Positions 25,819 through 33,733 of a stretch of 33,923 nt of DNA are shown here, piece by piece. A program made the position numbers and the translations under genes. Origin of the DNA: Paludibacteraceae bacterium (GTDB taxonomy: Bacteria > Bacteroidota > Bacteroidia > Bacteroidales > Paludibacteraceae); contig JAKSKU010000025.1 of NCBI GenBank assembly GCA_024401565.1, forward strand, positions 1 to 33,923, read 5' to 3'. Position 1 is the stretch's first letter. Each line of letters begins with the position of its first letter. Below the pieces are notes generated by a model, which saw nothing but the letters and a program-made list of their open reading frames with translations, did no database searches and had not been told where the DNA came from.

Positions 25819-26481
25819 TTACCAGTTTATTTGTTTAGTTTGTTTTTGTGTTGTCTGTTTGTTGCTTTTTGCGTAAATCTCATATGTAGAAAAAGAGCTC
25901 TTTCTCATCATTGAAGATTCTTTTTCATATTCTATTTCTTTTACTTTTCTTACCACCCTATTTTGAGTCTCAATAGAGTTGTTGATTTGAGCATCATACT
26001 TAGTTATTTCATTGTAACGTTCATGTTCACTCATTTCGCTCTTCTCTGGATGTTCTATCAATTCTTTTATCTGTGTAACATCCTCAATTATATTGTCTAC
26101 CAATTTAGTCGTATACAATAAAAGAGCTGTTTTTTCTTTAAGAGTAAGATAAGGTGAGGAACTTATAACTTCTGTACTATATCTTAGAGAAGAAACAGCA
26201 TTTTGTGATGTCTGAATAAGATCCGTAAATCGTGATAACATTTTAATTCGGTTTGACACTTTGGTCACCTTGTTCTTTATGCTATCCATTCTTGAAACTT
26301 GTGAATTCATCTTGTCTGCCTGATCAAGAAGTTGCTCTAAGTTGTTGAGTGCATTCTCCGCATCAGCTGACATGGATGCGATACGTTGTCCGAAGGCAGA
26401 TCCGTCAACAACAGTCACTGGTTGCCCATACATTTGTAAAGACAGCAACGCTCCTGCAATTAATGAAATGATTTTTCCCAT
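25819..26481 (-). CDS. traI: conjugative transfer protein TraI (DUF4141-like)
   Basis: A 220-residue exported protein. The signal peptide (about 1-19) is followed by a mostly helical, Asn/Gln/Ser-rich chain with coiled-coil character (near QLLDQADKMNSQVSRMD and RVVRKVKEIEYEKE). This and its place between traG and traJ match the Bacteroides TraI family; a VirB5-like pilus-tip role is a guess. The start codon overlaps the traG stop by one base (TAATG). Confidence 0.78.
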   Translation of the reverse strand: MGKIISLIAGALLSLQMYGQPVTVVDGSAFGQRIASMSADAENALNNLEQLLDQADKMNSQVSRMDSIKNKVTKVSNRIKMLSRFTDLIQTSQNAVSSLRYSTEVISSSPYLTLKEKTALLLYTTKLVDNIIEDVTQIKELIEHPEKSEMSEHERYNEITKYDAQINNSIETQNRVVRKVKEIEYEKESSMMRKSSFSTYEIYAKSNKQTTQKQTKQINW

Positions 26482-29009
26482 TATATTTTCCTTTTATGTT
26501 TTACATATAATTCTATAGCTTGAGCCATAGAACAGTTCTTTTCTCTTTTTATATTGAACAAAGTCGCTTTCTCTGGTCGTTCAGTCGTGTATGCCATATA
26601 CTCTTCATTGCTCACCTCGGTAGCGAAAACCTGACTTTTTTTCTTAACGGATACAAACACCTCCTTATATCTGTTTCTGTTGTTGAAGTCGAGTTTTTTA
26701 TTGACCGATAAAAGAATAGCAATCTCTTCTTTGCTTAGACCTAACGCTTCTTGTATAGGTTGCATATTCTCTTTATAGCCAGAGAAATCAAGAAGTATTT
26801 TTGTGTCTGCTTGACTCACACATACATCCTGGACTATTTTGTTGCCGACAAGATCCTTGACTTCCTGAGTCACAACGGCAATCTCGCCAAAGAACTTACG
26901 CACTGTCTTGAAAAGATATTTGACAAATTCAGCCATATTCTCCTTAGACAATGCTTGCCATGCTTCCTCGATTAACATAAACTTTCGTATGTTGTTATTG
27001 TTCAGTTTACGCATCTTCTCAACAAATGTGTCCATGATAATAAGAGATACGATAGGAAAAAGGGTTTTGTTCTCTTTGATATTATCCAGTTCAAATACAA
27101 TGAATCTATCTTCCAATAAGTTTAACTCTTTTTCACTGTTCAGAAGAAAGTCGTATTTTCCTCCTTTATAGTATGGCTGTAAATTGTGAAGTAAATTGCC
27201 TATATTAAATTCGGATTCGTTTACTTTATCTTTCTGAATAGATAAGTATTCACGAAATTCCTTATCTAGATATTCGTAATAAGAATTTAAATTTGGTTTG
27301 ACAGTACCCAATAAAATATAGTCAATATAATTGTTTATTGACATCTTCAAAAATGTATATTCGGTTTGAGACGTCTTTTCATCACCTTTCCAGAGCAATG
27401 TTATCAGACTTACAAGAGTACCGATTTTTTCTTCTGAATATACATTATCAGACACAAAGAAGGGATTGAACTGGATAGGATCATCTTCTTTGTATGTAAA
27501 ATATGTTCCATCTTTTCCGTTAGTTTCCTCTTTGATTAGGTTAGATAATCCTTGATATGAATCACCAACGTCGACTATTACGATATGTGTATTCATTTCG
27601 TAATACTGCATCAACATATTATTGATGAAGAAAGATTTTCCGCTACCAGACGGACCGACAATAATCTTATTTCTATTGCTTATCCATCCATTCTTCATAG
27701 GCATGTCATCGAGATCCACCTTGATAGGTATTCCGAAAATTCGGTCGCATAGGTTAATATGGAAGTTGCTATTATCTACCCAATCTTTGTAATTTGAGTC
27801 TGTTATTACAAAATCACATCCGTTGTTGACGAACGTGATAAAAGTGTCGTCCATCGGGTAATAACTTTCAGCTCCTGCTATTCCACCCCAGAAAATTTGA
27901 GGTGCTATATCAGAAACCCTTACTTGTTTGCAATCAAGAGAGATAAATTCTCTTTCTAATTTCGTGTTCTTCTTCTCAAGATTCTTTGCGTTCCTATCCC
28001 ATGTGATGATATTAAAAGCACATCTACAGATTCTTTCTTTGGTTTCTGCTTCGTGATCAATGAAATCGTCTGTTCTCTTTTTAGTGACTTCATTTACTTT
28101 ACTTAAAGAAGCTGTTGACCCAAGAAGGTTGCTTTTTCTTGTCAAGTCCTTGATGACATCTATATTGTCTTCAAGAAAAAAATATTGATTGTAGATATGT
28201 TCGAATCCAAGCCTTTCTCCAAGTGGAGATACAAATGAATTGCAAACATAGTACGGAGGTGTGCTATAATTGACATTGTAGCTGTGTGTCGCAGTATGTA
28301 ATGGCAATTGTTCACTTTCTGCTAAAGTATGAATAGAAACCAGCTTGTTTCCTATTATTAGGTCTCCATCTTCAGTATGAATATCATTTAATGTAATTAA
28401 GTCTTCCTGACCAAAAGACAAATTGGTATATAGATCAAGCAACCCGAACTTACAAGGTTGCTTTGTGCCAACTAAATCAGTAGTTGATAGTTTTCTGTAT
28501 GTGACACAAATGTTCTTTTCCTCATCAGATAACATTTTGAATCCAGCCATAGCAAGATCTACGGCTTTGAAAAAGGCAGTTTGCTCATTGGGATCACAGT
28601 TCTCTTGAGGAATTAGGGTTTTGCATAGAGGACTCCAGCGAGCTGTACTATTCTTTATTGCGTCCTTTGTGCTTTTGGTAAAAAAAAGGTAGCATTTATG
28701 TTTAAGATGATGTCGTCCATTGAAATGTCTGGCATAACCTCTTTGAAGGAAAGTTTCTTGTTTTCCCTCGTATTTGTATTCAGCATCGTAATAAATGTCT
28801 TGTTTATGGACTATGGTGTATGCAGGTAAATCTTTAATACAATTTACCCAGTCTGAATGCATCTTTTCATAATCCGAATCTCCTAATGTCCAAAGCTCAG
28901 GAAGATATATTTCATATCCTACTGTCAAATCTCCATTTTTGCTGATTAGAACACCATTTTCAATCTTATAAATCGGACATACATCGTCTATTTTTACTAT
29001 TCTGCTCAT
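26481..29009 (-). CDS. traG: conjugative transfer ATPase TraG (VirB4-like)
   Basis: An 842-residue cytoplasmic ATPase that energises assembly and function of the transfer channel. Walker A GPSGSGKS lies near residue 451, Walker B KFMLIEEAW near 675, and the TQEVKDL segment after it fits motif 3 of the VirB4 family. The N-terminal ~400 residues match the Bacteroides TraG family. Length is normal and no frame break is seen. The start overlaps a 62-codon ORF by 44 bp, an unusual overlap for this operon. Confidence 0.93.
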   Translation of the reverse strand: MSRIVKIDDVCPIYKIENGVLISKNGDLTVGYEIYLPELWTLGDSDYEKMHSDWVNCIKDLPAYTIVHKQDIYYDAEYKYEGKQETFLQRGYARHFNGRHHLKHKCYLFFTKSTKDAIKNSTARWSPLCKTLIPQENCDPNEQTAFFKAVDLAMAGFKMLSDEEKNICVTYRKLSTTDLVGTKQPCKFGLLDLYTNLSFGQEDLITLNDIHTEDGDLIIGNKLVSIHTLAESEQLPLHTATHSYNVNYSTPPYYVCNSFVSPLGERLGFEHIYNQYFFLEDNIDVIKDLTRKSNLLGSTASLSKVNEVTKKRTDDFIDHEAETKERICRCAFNIITWDRNAKNLEKKNTKLEREFISLDCKQVRVSDIAPQIFWGGIAGAESYYPMDDTFITFVNNGCDFVITDSNYKDWVDNSNFHINLCDRIFGIPIKVDLDDMPMKNGWISNRNKIIVGPSGSGKSFFINNMLMQYYEMNTHIVIVDVGDSYQGLSNLIKEETNGKDGTYFTYKEDDPIQFNPFFVSDNVYSEEKIGTLVSLITLLWKGDEKTSQTEYTFLKMSINNYIDYILLGTVKPNLNSYYEYLDKEFREYLSIQKDKVNESEFNIGNLLHNLQPYYKGGKYDFLLNSEKELNLLEDRFIVFELDNIKENKTLFPIVSLIIMDTFVEKMRKLNNNNIRKFMLIEEAWQALSKENMAEFVKYLFKTVRKFFGEIAVVTQEVKDLVGNKIVQDVCVSQADTKILLDFSGYKENMQPIQEALGLSKEEIAILLSVNKKLDFNNRNRYKEVFVSVKKKSQVFATEVSNEEYMAYTTERPEKATLFNIKREKNCSMAQAIELYVKHKRKI

Positions 29010-29154
29010 TTTTTATATCTTTATAGAAATCTTTTAGTAACTTTGCAAGTGGAATCGAATCCATAAGCAACGAAGGTGGGGTCGGATACTCTAACGAGAA
29101 CGGCGCCTGTTGTAATGGATCGATTTTTTTTATATTCAAGATTGTATTCTTCAT
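28966..29154 (-). CDS. 62-residue protein sharing a SIxLAxLL motif with its upstream neighbour
   Basis: A small ORF whose ATG overlaps the stop of the preceding gene (ATGA) and whose 3' end overlaps traG by 44 bp. Residues 31-50 (MDSIPLAKLLKDFYKDIKNE) match two segments of the 438-residue upstream protein, so it is likely real and related to it. It might be a split-off fragment, a separate partner, or the 3' remnant of an older fusion. Function unknown. Confidence 0.6.
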   Translation of the reverse strand: MKNTILNIKKIDPLQQAPFSLEYPTPPSLLMDSIPLAKLLKDFYKDIKNEQNSKNRRCMSDL

Positions 29155-30467
29155 CTTTTTTTTCTTACGCTTTTTGTATTTGACTCTTCCTGGTCCTCAT
29201 GCAGAGACTCCAGTTTATCTTTTATAGTTTCTATTTCGGAATCCAATCGTGTATCTACATTTGTCGTTATATGTGTACCTTTGTCATTTACTATCTTTTC
29301 TTGTGTTTCTCTATCCAAAAAATTATTCTGACGCAAATACTCTTTTAGAATGTTATTTCCTGGTTCTATGAGTAATTTTTCAGATTCTTTGCTTGCATCG
29401 AGAATATTTTTTTCTTCATCGTAGGATTTCTTAACATCAAGTAGTAACTTTGCCAATGAAATTGAGTTGGACGATATCAAGTGCGTTGTCTGGTTCTTCG
29501 CTAAATTTGAAGAGTTGGCTATGGGATGTCGCAATTCAATTTCTTTGCCTTTGTCGTAGGATTTTTCAACATTATGTAATAAATTTGCCAAAGAAATTGA
29601 ATCGTATGCCATCGAGGGGTTTAATCGATACGTACATTGGGTTGTTGTACTCGGTTCGACATGATGGGGAACAGCCGATTCAATTTTTTCTTTTTTATCT
29701 ACCTCCAAACATTCAATTTCGTAACTATATAAATTTTTTGTAACACAATCTTTTCTATCCAAGATATGTTTTAAAGACAATTTTATCCATAATACTTCTT
29801 TCTCATTACTTGATTTGATAGCTCCATAAGACCTAATAAATGCAAGATTTCCTGTAAAACCTTCCTTAGGACTTCTGATTTCAGTTGCTTCGTTTTTGTT
29901 ATAGTTAGAGTGAATTTCTACAATTTTTGCTTTTTTTATTATATCAAGGAGTTTATACATTACAGAATAATGTGTATTATAATCAACACTCTTATTGCTT
30001 GCTGATTTATCTAGAAATTTGTTAATGGCTTTTATTGGTATATAAACATTTCCTAATTGAGGAATATCAAAAATTGTCGTGTTGAGATTCAACTGTTTTG
30101 CTATAATGCTAAGTTCTTTTTTTACAACACTTTCATTTCTGTTAAAATTAAATTGCTTTTTTTCAAATTCGATGATTTTTACATTTTGTATGTTCAAATA
30201 AGGCATAACAAAACCATTCAATTTCGAAAGACAATCTGATATGGATTTGTTTATTAGTATATTCACGGATTCGTGTTTATTCCCCCAAAATAAATTTGAA
30301 TCAATATTTAATTCAACAAGAACTGATTGGCTTTCAAGTGTGTCTCTTGAATAATTGGATAAGATGAATTCAACAGCTTCTACCTTATCTGCGGTTTCCA
30401 ACAGTAAAATTGGATTATTGTCTTTGTATTCAAAAACACGGTATATTTCATCCTTTTCTTCTTCCAT
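29151..30467 (-). CDS. unknown 438-residue protein between traF and traG, possible LPD3-like domain
   Basis: A soluble, highly charged protein that is not part of the standard tra set. Residues ~135-258 (hydrophobic strands, NTHYSVMYKLLDIIKKAK, then WIKLSL and YSYEIECLE) resemble the large polyvalent protein-associated domain 3 seen in phage and conjugative-element proteins; this is a recollection of the pattern, not a search result. Residues ~266-355 hold two 45-residue tandem repeats, each with a SISLAxLL helix (288-309 and 333-354). The tail is basic (SVRKKR). It starts 1 bp after traF and overlaps the small ORF by 4 bp, so it is cotranslated with the channel genes. Confidence 0.75.
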   Translation of the reverse strand: MEEEKDEIYRVFEYKDNNPILLLETADKVEAVEFILSNYSRDTLESQSVLVELNIDSNLFWGNKHESVNILINKSISDCLSKLNGFVMPYLNIQNVKIIEFEKKQFNFNRNESVVKKELSIIAKQLNLNTTIFDIPQLGNVYIPIKAINKFLDKSASNKSVDYNTHYSVMYKLLDIIKKAKIVEIHSNYNKNEATEIRSPKEGFTGNLAFIRSYGAIKSSNEKEVLWIKLSLKHILDRKDCVTKNLYSYEIECLEVDKKEKIESAVPHHVEPSTTTQCTYRLNPSMAYDSISLANLLHNVEKSYDKGKEIELRHPIANSSNLAKNQTTHLISSNSISLAKLLLDVKKSYDEEKNILDASKESEKLLIEPGNNILKEYLRQNNFLDRETQEKIVNDKGTHITTNVDTRLDSEIETIKDKLESLHEDQEESNTKSVRKKR

Positions 30468-30468
30468 C

Positions 30469-30774
30469 TTATTTGCTGATTATAATATCCTGAAATGCAG
30501 ACTTGTAATGAACCCCTGTATGGAGTTTTCTGTTGGCAAGAAATTTGCTGAATCCTCTTGTTCCATATTTCTTATTGAACGAATATGAGATATAGATTCC
30601 TATCAGAACTAAGGGAATGCAGACTCCAAGGGCAAGGACGATACTAAACATCTGTAATACAATAAACAATATGAAACTCCCAAAAAAGATTGAGAGTCCC
30701 AATATTGCCCATCGCATTTGAAGTCCCCAGAACACTGGGTATTTGCCTACTCCTACACTTGTGATGTGAAACAT
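30469..30774 (-). CDS. traF: conjugative transfer protein TraF (DUF4133, VirB3-like)
   Basis: A 101-residue protein with two adjacent membrane helices (about 22-47 and 46-68), preceded by a short loop with GVGKYPVFWGLQ and followed by a basic cytoplasmic tail. This is the pattern of the Bacteroides TraF family, considered VirB3-like. It lies 4 bp after traE, as usual. Confidence 0.88.
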   Translation of the reverse strand: MFHITSVGVGKYPVFWGLQMRWAILGLSIFFGSFILFIVLQMFSIVLALGVCIPLVLIGIYISYSFNKKYGTRGFSKFLANRKLHTGVHYKSAFQDIIISK

Positions 30775-30778
30775 CTGA

Positions 30779-31102
30779 TTAGAAGAATAGAGCTTTAACC
30801 AAAGAGCTTAGCGCAGTAAGCACCAACACTCCACCTACCCAACCAGTAAGAGCTTTATTTGCATCCTGCTCGTTAGACAAGTGCTTCTTTACTACAGTCA
30901 AGATACCATAGATAGAAGCCAAACCACAGCATACCTGGACCAATGTCAAAAGTCCATTTCCAAGACCTTTGAGTGTACCTGTTGTTGTAGAAATCTGTTG
31001 ATTTAGAGCAGATGCGTCAAGATCTGCATACGAATTAGTAGCAAGTGACAAGCACAATGCCACCATACCCCATTTCAAGAGGTTCTTCTTTTGTGTATTC
31101 AT
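30779..31102 (-). CDS. traE: conjugative transfer protein TraE (DUF4134, pilin-like)
   Basis: A 107-residue protein with a signal peptide (about 1-27, ending SYA) and two hydrophobic segments in the mature part (about 43-64 and 82-105). Size and layout match the TraE family, which resembles VirB2 pilins. The start at 31102 is preferred to an ATG nine codons upstream because it gives a normal signal peptide. It lies 17 bp after the acidic membrane protein. Confidence 0.88.
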   Translation of the reverse strand: MNTQKKNLLKWGMVALCLSLATNSYADLDASALNQQISTTTGTLKGLGNGLLTLVQVCCGLASIYGILTVVKKHLSNEQDANKALTGWVGGVLVLTALSSLVKALFF

Positions 31103-31119
31103 ATAATTATGTTTATTGA

Positions 31120-31626
31120 TTAATTCCAATGAAAATTGTTTCCAATACTCTCGTATTCCTGTAATTCCTGAGTATTTCTGGTCTCAGAGAATGTTTGTTC
31201 GTTTGATTCTGCCTGAACAGGAACAGTTTCTTCTTCATTGTCATCTGCGGATTCTTCAGCCGAAGCTTCTACTTCCGAATAGATGTCTTCTATATCTATA
31301 GAAGCGTCATTTTGACTGACAGCTTCTGCCTGAGCAACAAGATCGTCTGCTAACTGAGAAAGGGCATCTTCAGATTGTGTCATATCTGGAATGTCTTCAT
31401 AGTTGTCATCAAACGCAGTTGCATTTTCAGGTTCTATTTCAGTATATTCTTCGGATTGTGCAGATTCTTCTTCGTTGGCAAGGTCATTTTTGTTTGTATA
31501 AGAACTTTGCTTTTCTTTAGGAGCTTTGCTTATACATCGATATGAAAAAAATCCGTCCAGTGCTAATGTTATTGGCACTGTCACACTAAGGAAACTACTC
31601 CATGATATATTCTCTATTCCGAGCAT
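31120..31626 (-). CDS. acidic membrane-anchored protein, first gene of the traE-traM operon
   Basis: A 168-residue protein. One hydrophobic segment near the N-terminus (about 9-30) is followed by ~130 residues extremely rich in Glu, Asp, Ser and Gln, probably disordered. No family recognised; similar short acidic anchored proteins occur before traE in related elements (TraD position). It is the first gene behind the hairpin-leader promoter at 31646-31686. Confidence 0.7.
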   Translation of the reverse strand: MLGIENISWSSFLSVTVPITLALDGFFSYRCISKAPKEKQSSYTNKNDLANEEESAQSEEYTEIEPENATAFDDNYEDIPDMTQSEDALSQLADDLVAQAEAVSQNDASIDIEDIYSEVEASAEESADDNEEETVPVQAESNEQTFSETRNTQELQEYESIGNNFHWN

Positions 31627-31645
31627 TATGTTTCTTATTTTAATG

Positions 31646-31686
31646 AATTATGCAATAATGTCTTTCCGAAAGACGGTGCAAAAATA
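31646..31686 (-). promoter_or_regulatory. promoter and hairpin leader of the traE-traM operon
   Basis: On the minus strand TATTTTTG (31686-31679) is a -7 box followed at once by CACC and a perfect hairpin GTCTTTC-G-GAAAGAC (31674-31660), then TATTGCATAATT (31657-31646). The hairpin would sit at or within a few bases of the mRNA 5' end. The same arrangement recurs before traA. No -33 box is evident. Confidence 0.65.
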
Positions 31687-31729
31687 CAAAAACTTAACGA
31701 GTAATGATATTTTGCCCTAATTTTTTTAA

Positions 31730-31764
31730 TCAAAATAGCCGTTAAGGGAATGTCCTTAACGGCT
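31730..31764 (-). terminator. intrinsic terminator of the traA operon
   Basis: A perfect 10-bp stem, GCCGTTAAGG with CCTTAACGGC (31738-31747 and 31754-31763), plus one more A-T pair, and a 6-nt loop. On the minus strand it is followed by TATTTTG. It lies right after the last gene of the traA operon. Confidence 0.88.
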
Positions 31765-31769
31765 TATAT

Positions 31770-31967
31770 CTACTTGTTTTCTAATTCCTCAATCAAAAAT
31801 CTGAGGGACATAAGAGTTTGTTTTGTCAAGCAATATTCATCCAAAGAAGTATTATCTTTTGATTCATGCACGACATTCGCAATTTCCGTCCATCTTCGTG
31901 TCAAAATGATTTCTGCAATTTTAAGAATCAACAGATCCTTATCTTTTCTATTTTGAATCTTCTTCAT
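31770..31967 (-). CDS. small basic protein at the end of the traA operon
   Basis: A 65-residue, predicted helical protein (KDLLILKIAEIILTRRW ... LMSLRFLIEELENK) with no recognised family. The ATG at 31967 overlaps the preceding gene by 20 bp; a start 21 codons further upstream would overlap by 83 bp and is less likely. A terminator lies 6 bp downstream. Confidence 0.6.
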   Translation of the reverse strand: MKKIQNRKDKDLLILKIAEIILTRRWTEIANVVHESKDNTSLDEYCLTKQTLMSLRFLIEELENK

Positions 31968-32286
31968 ATGCAAAAGAAAAAGGCAGATTTTTAGAAAATA
32001 TCTCCTTAATATGTTCTTTGTTCTGTTCAAAATATAGGTTCAGTATATTGTGTAAAATATCTGGTGTGCCTATTTTCTTTGGCATGAGTCTAGACAACAT
32101 CACAATCTTGTTTATGTCAGACACATACATTTTTGTCGTTTGCGTGTCAAGATTCTGACTGTCTTGGTTTCTACAAGTGAAAACTTCATCAAAAGTAGCA
32201 ATCTCGTTATCGGCAAATACTTTTTTGTTTGTAAATGCTTTTTTTTCTGTCACATCATTCTGAACTGATTCTATGTTTTCTTCCAT
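31948..32286 (-). CDS. TraB-like protein (DUF3408 type), copy 2
   Basis: A 112-residue protein whose C-terminal ~70 residues (TQTTKMYVSDINKIVMLSRLM ... DILHNILNLYFEQNKEHI) align with the preceding gene's product. The pattern recalls the DUF3408/TraB family, with a possible ribbon-helix-helix DNA-binding part. It lacks the long acidic N-terminus of its neighbour. The start overlaps the upstream stop (TGATG); a GTG one codon earlier is possible. Confidence 0.72.
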   Translation of the reverse strand: MEENIESVQNDVTEKKAFTNKKVFADNEIATFDEVFTCRNQDSQNLDTQTTKMYVSDINKIVMLSRLMPKKIGTPDILHNILNLYFEQNKEHIKEIFSKNLPFSFAYEEDSK

Positions 32287-32783
32287 CACTTCGTATAATT
32301 TGCAAATTTATTTGAAAGTGTCTCTTTTACTTTGTCCTTATTTTGTTCCAAGTACAAACTTAGAATGTTATGGATGATATCAGACAATGCGATTCTCTTA
32401 TTTATGCAATTAGACAATGTTGCCAATATCTGTACGTCAGGAATGTATAGTCTTACTGTCTGCGTTCCAAAGTCTTGCGTTGTTTGGTTTACACAAGAGA
32501 ACACATCATGAAATTCACTGATATCATGATCCGTGAATTTCTTTTTGCTTGAACGATCCATTTTTTCTGTCGCTGAAGAAGTTTCTTCTGGTGTCTCACC
32601 TTTAGGATCATTTGTACTTTGAGAAGATGCATTGTTTAATTTTTTCATTTCCTCTTCCCTTTGCTTTTCCCTATATTCTCTGATTTCGGTAAGAGCCATC
32701 ATAGGACGATCTTCAGGCACAGGTGGCAATTCAGCTAACAAGTCCTCGAATTCTGCAAATACATCAGTAGTGTTGTCTGCCAT
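32286..32783 (-). CDS. traB: TraB-like protein (DUF3408 type), copy 1
   Basis: A 165-residue protein. The acidic N-terminal third is followed by a charged linker, and the C-terminal domain (TQTVRLYIPDVQILATLSNCI ... DIIHNILSLYLEQNKDKV) looks like a ribbon-helix-helix fold. Its place just after the ParA-like gene and its size fit TraB of Bacteroides conjugative elements. It probably binds DNA and works with TraA, but that role is inferred. It lies 4 bp after traA. Confidence 0.75.
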   Translation of the reverse strand: MADNTTDVFAEFEDLLAELPPVPEDRPMMALTEIREYREKQREEEMKKLNNASSQSTNDPKGETPEETSSATEKMDRSSKKKFTDHDISEFHDVFSCVNQTTQDFGTQTVRLYIPDVQILATLSNCINKRIALSDIIHNILSLYLEQNKDKVKETLSNKFANYTK

Positions 32784-32787
32784 ATCC

Positions 32788-33570
32788 TTATTTTGTTATG
32801 ATTGAATAAAATTCGTCAATAAAGCTTCCTATTTTACCCTCATTGTGGTAGCCTTCGCTCTCGTATCCCTTTAGGTACTTATGTCTGATAGGCAACACAG
32901 TGTTCACACAATCAAACGACCTCATTCGTATTGAATCAGTCACTCCATTTTCCATTCTAATGTCTACATTCAATTTGTTGTAAGCATCAAGAATTTGCTT
33001 TTCTGCCTTACTGCCAGAAAAGAAGTTCCCTTGATTTGGAATCTTATTAAAGAATGTGACAACTTTCACATTAGGGTTTGTCTTCTTAATGTGATTTATC
33101 ATAATGAGTGTAGATTGATATTGAGATAACAAAGACAGATCTGAAAATTCAAAAGGAATGAATATATAATCCATCTTTGCAAGACACTGAAACATCGTGT
33201 CTGTACTTGCACCTAAATTCACTGAACCAACAAAATCAACAAAGACAAAATCTCCCAAACGCTCACGATAACGTTCGTCAAGAATAAATGGTGCCACATC
33301 CTTAGTGACATTATCTTTGTTTGGTGCTGAACCTAAACAACATGGAAGAATAGAATAACAAAGATTCAATGGTCGTTTTGATCTAACTGACTCAGAAAGC
33401 TTGGAATAATCAAGCTTACGTTTGTTCACCATTGAATGTTGTGGATAATCTGCGTCAAGAACTGTGACCTTTTTATTCTGACAGTATGCCAAGTAGTTGG
33501 CACATAAAACAGAAAGTGTTGTCTTTCCACACCCACCTTTCTGTCCGAAAAATGTAATGAATTTTGCCAT
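32788..33570 (-). CDS. traA: ParA-family ATPase TraA
   Basis: A 260-residue P-loop ATPase with the deviant Walker A KGGCGKTT (11-18) and the DADYPQ segment of the ParA/MinD family. The first position in a transfer operon fits TraA of CTnDOT-like elements rather than a chromosomal partition gene; the partner ParB is absent and the next genes are TraB-like. It may position or stabilise the circular form or organise the transfer machine. Confidence 0.88.
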   Translation of the reverse strand: MAKFITFFGQKGGCGKTTLSVLCANYLAYCQNKKVTVLDADYPQHSMVNKRKLDYSKLSESVRSKRPLNLCYSILPCCLGSAPNKDNVTKDVAPFILDERYRERLGDFVFVDFVGSVNLGASTDTMFQCLAKMDYIFIPFEFSDLSLLSQYQSTLIMINHIKKTNPNVKVVTFFNKIPNQGNFFSGSKAEKQILDAYNKLNVDIRMENGVTDSIRMRSFDCVNTVLPIRHKYLKGYESEGYHNEGKIGSFIDEFYSIITK

Positions 33571-33588
33571 TATATTTACTTTAACGAT

Positions 33589-33655
33589 AATTATGCAATA
33601 GTGTCTTTCTTCTTAAAGACGGTGCAAATATATAGCATGCTTTTTGAATAAGCAA
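33589..33655 (-). promoter_or_regulatory. promoter and hairpin leader of the traA operon
   Basis: On the minus strand TTG (33655-33653), a 20-bp spacer and TATATTTG (33632-33625) form a good promoter. CACC and the hairpin GTCTTT - 6 nt - AAAGAC (33620-33603) follow, then TATTGCATAATT (33600-33589). Apart from the loop and a few bases this equals the leader at 31646-31686. The traA start is 19 bp further downstream. Confidence 0.75.
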
Positions 33656-33733
33656 CATTTTTTACAATAATCTTGAAAAAATGTTATGTTACATAAACTT
33701 CTACAACACACATTTAGTAGTTATGTCTAAATA
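33656..33733. other. short AT-rich spacer between the traA promoter and the octamer array
   Basis: No gene or clear signal is seen. The ORFs that open here on the minus strand are produced by the repeat array. Confidence 0.5.

Noticed and set aside
20077-33600. Recurring ATTATGCAA string near several control sites of the element as a regulator box.
   Set aside because: Outside the two tra leaders it lacks conserved flanks, and the element is AT-rich. A similar string even occurs in the chromosomal tyrS-efp spacer, so it is not specific.
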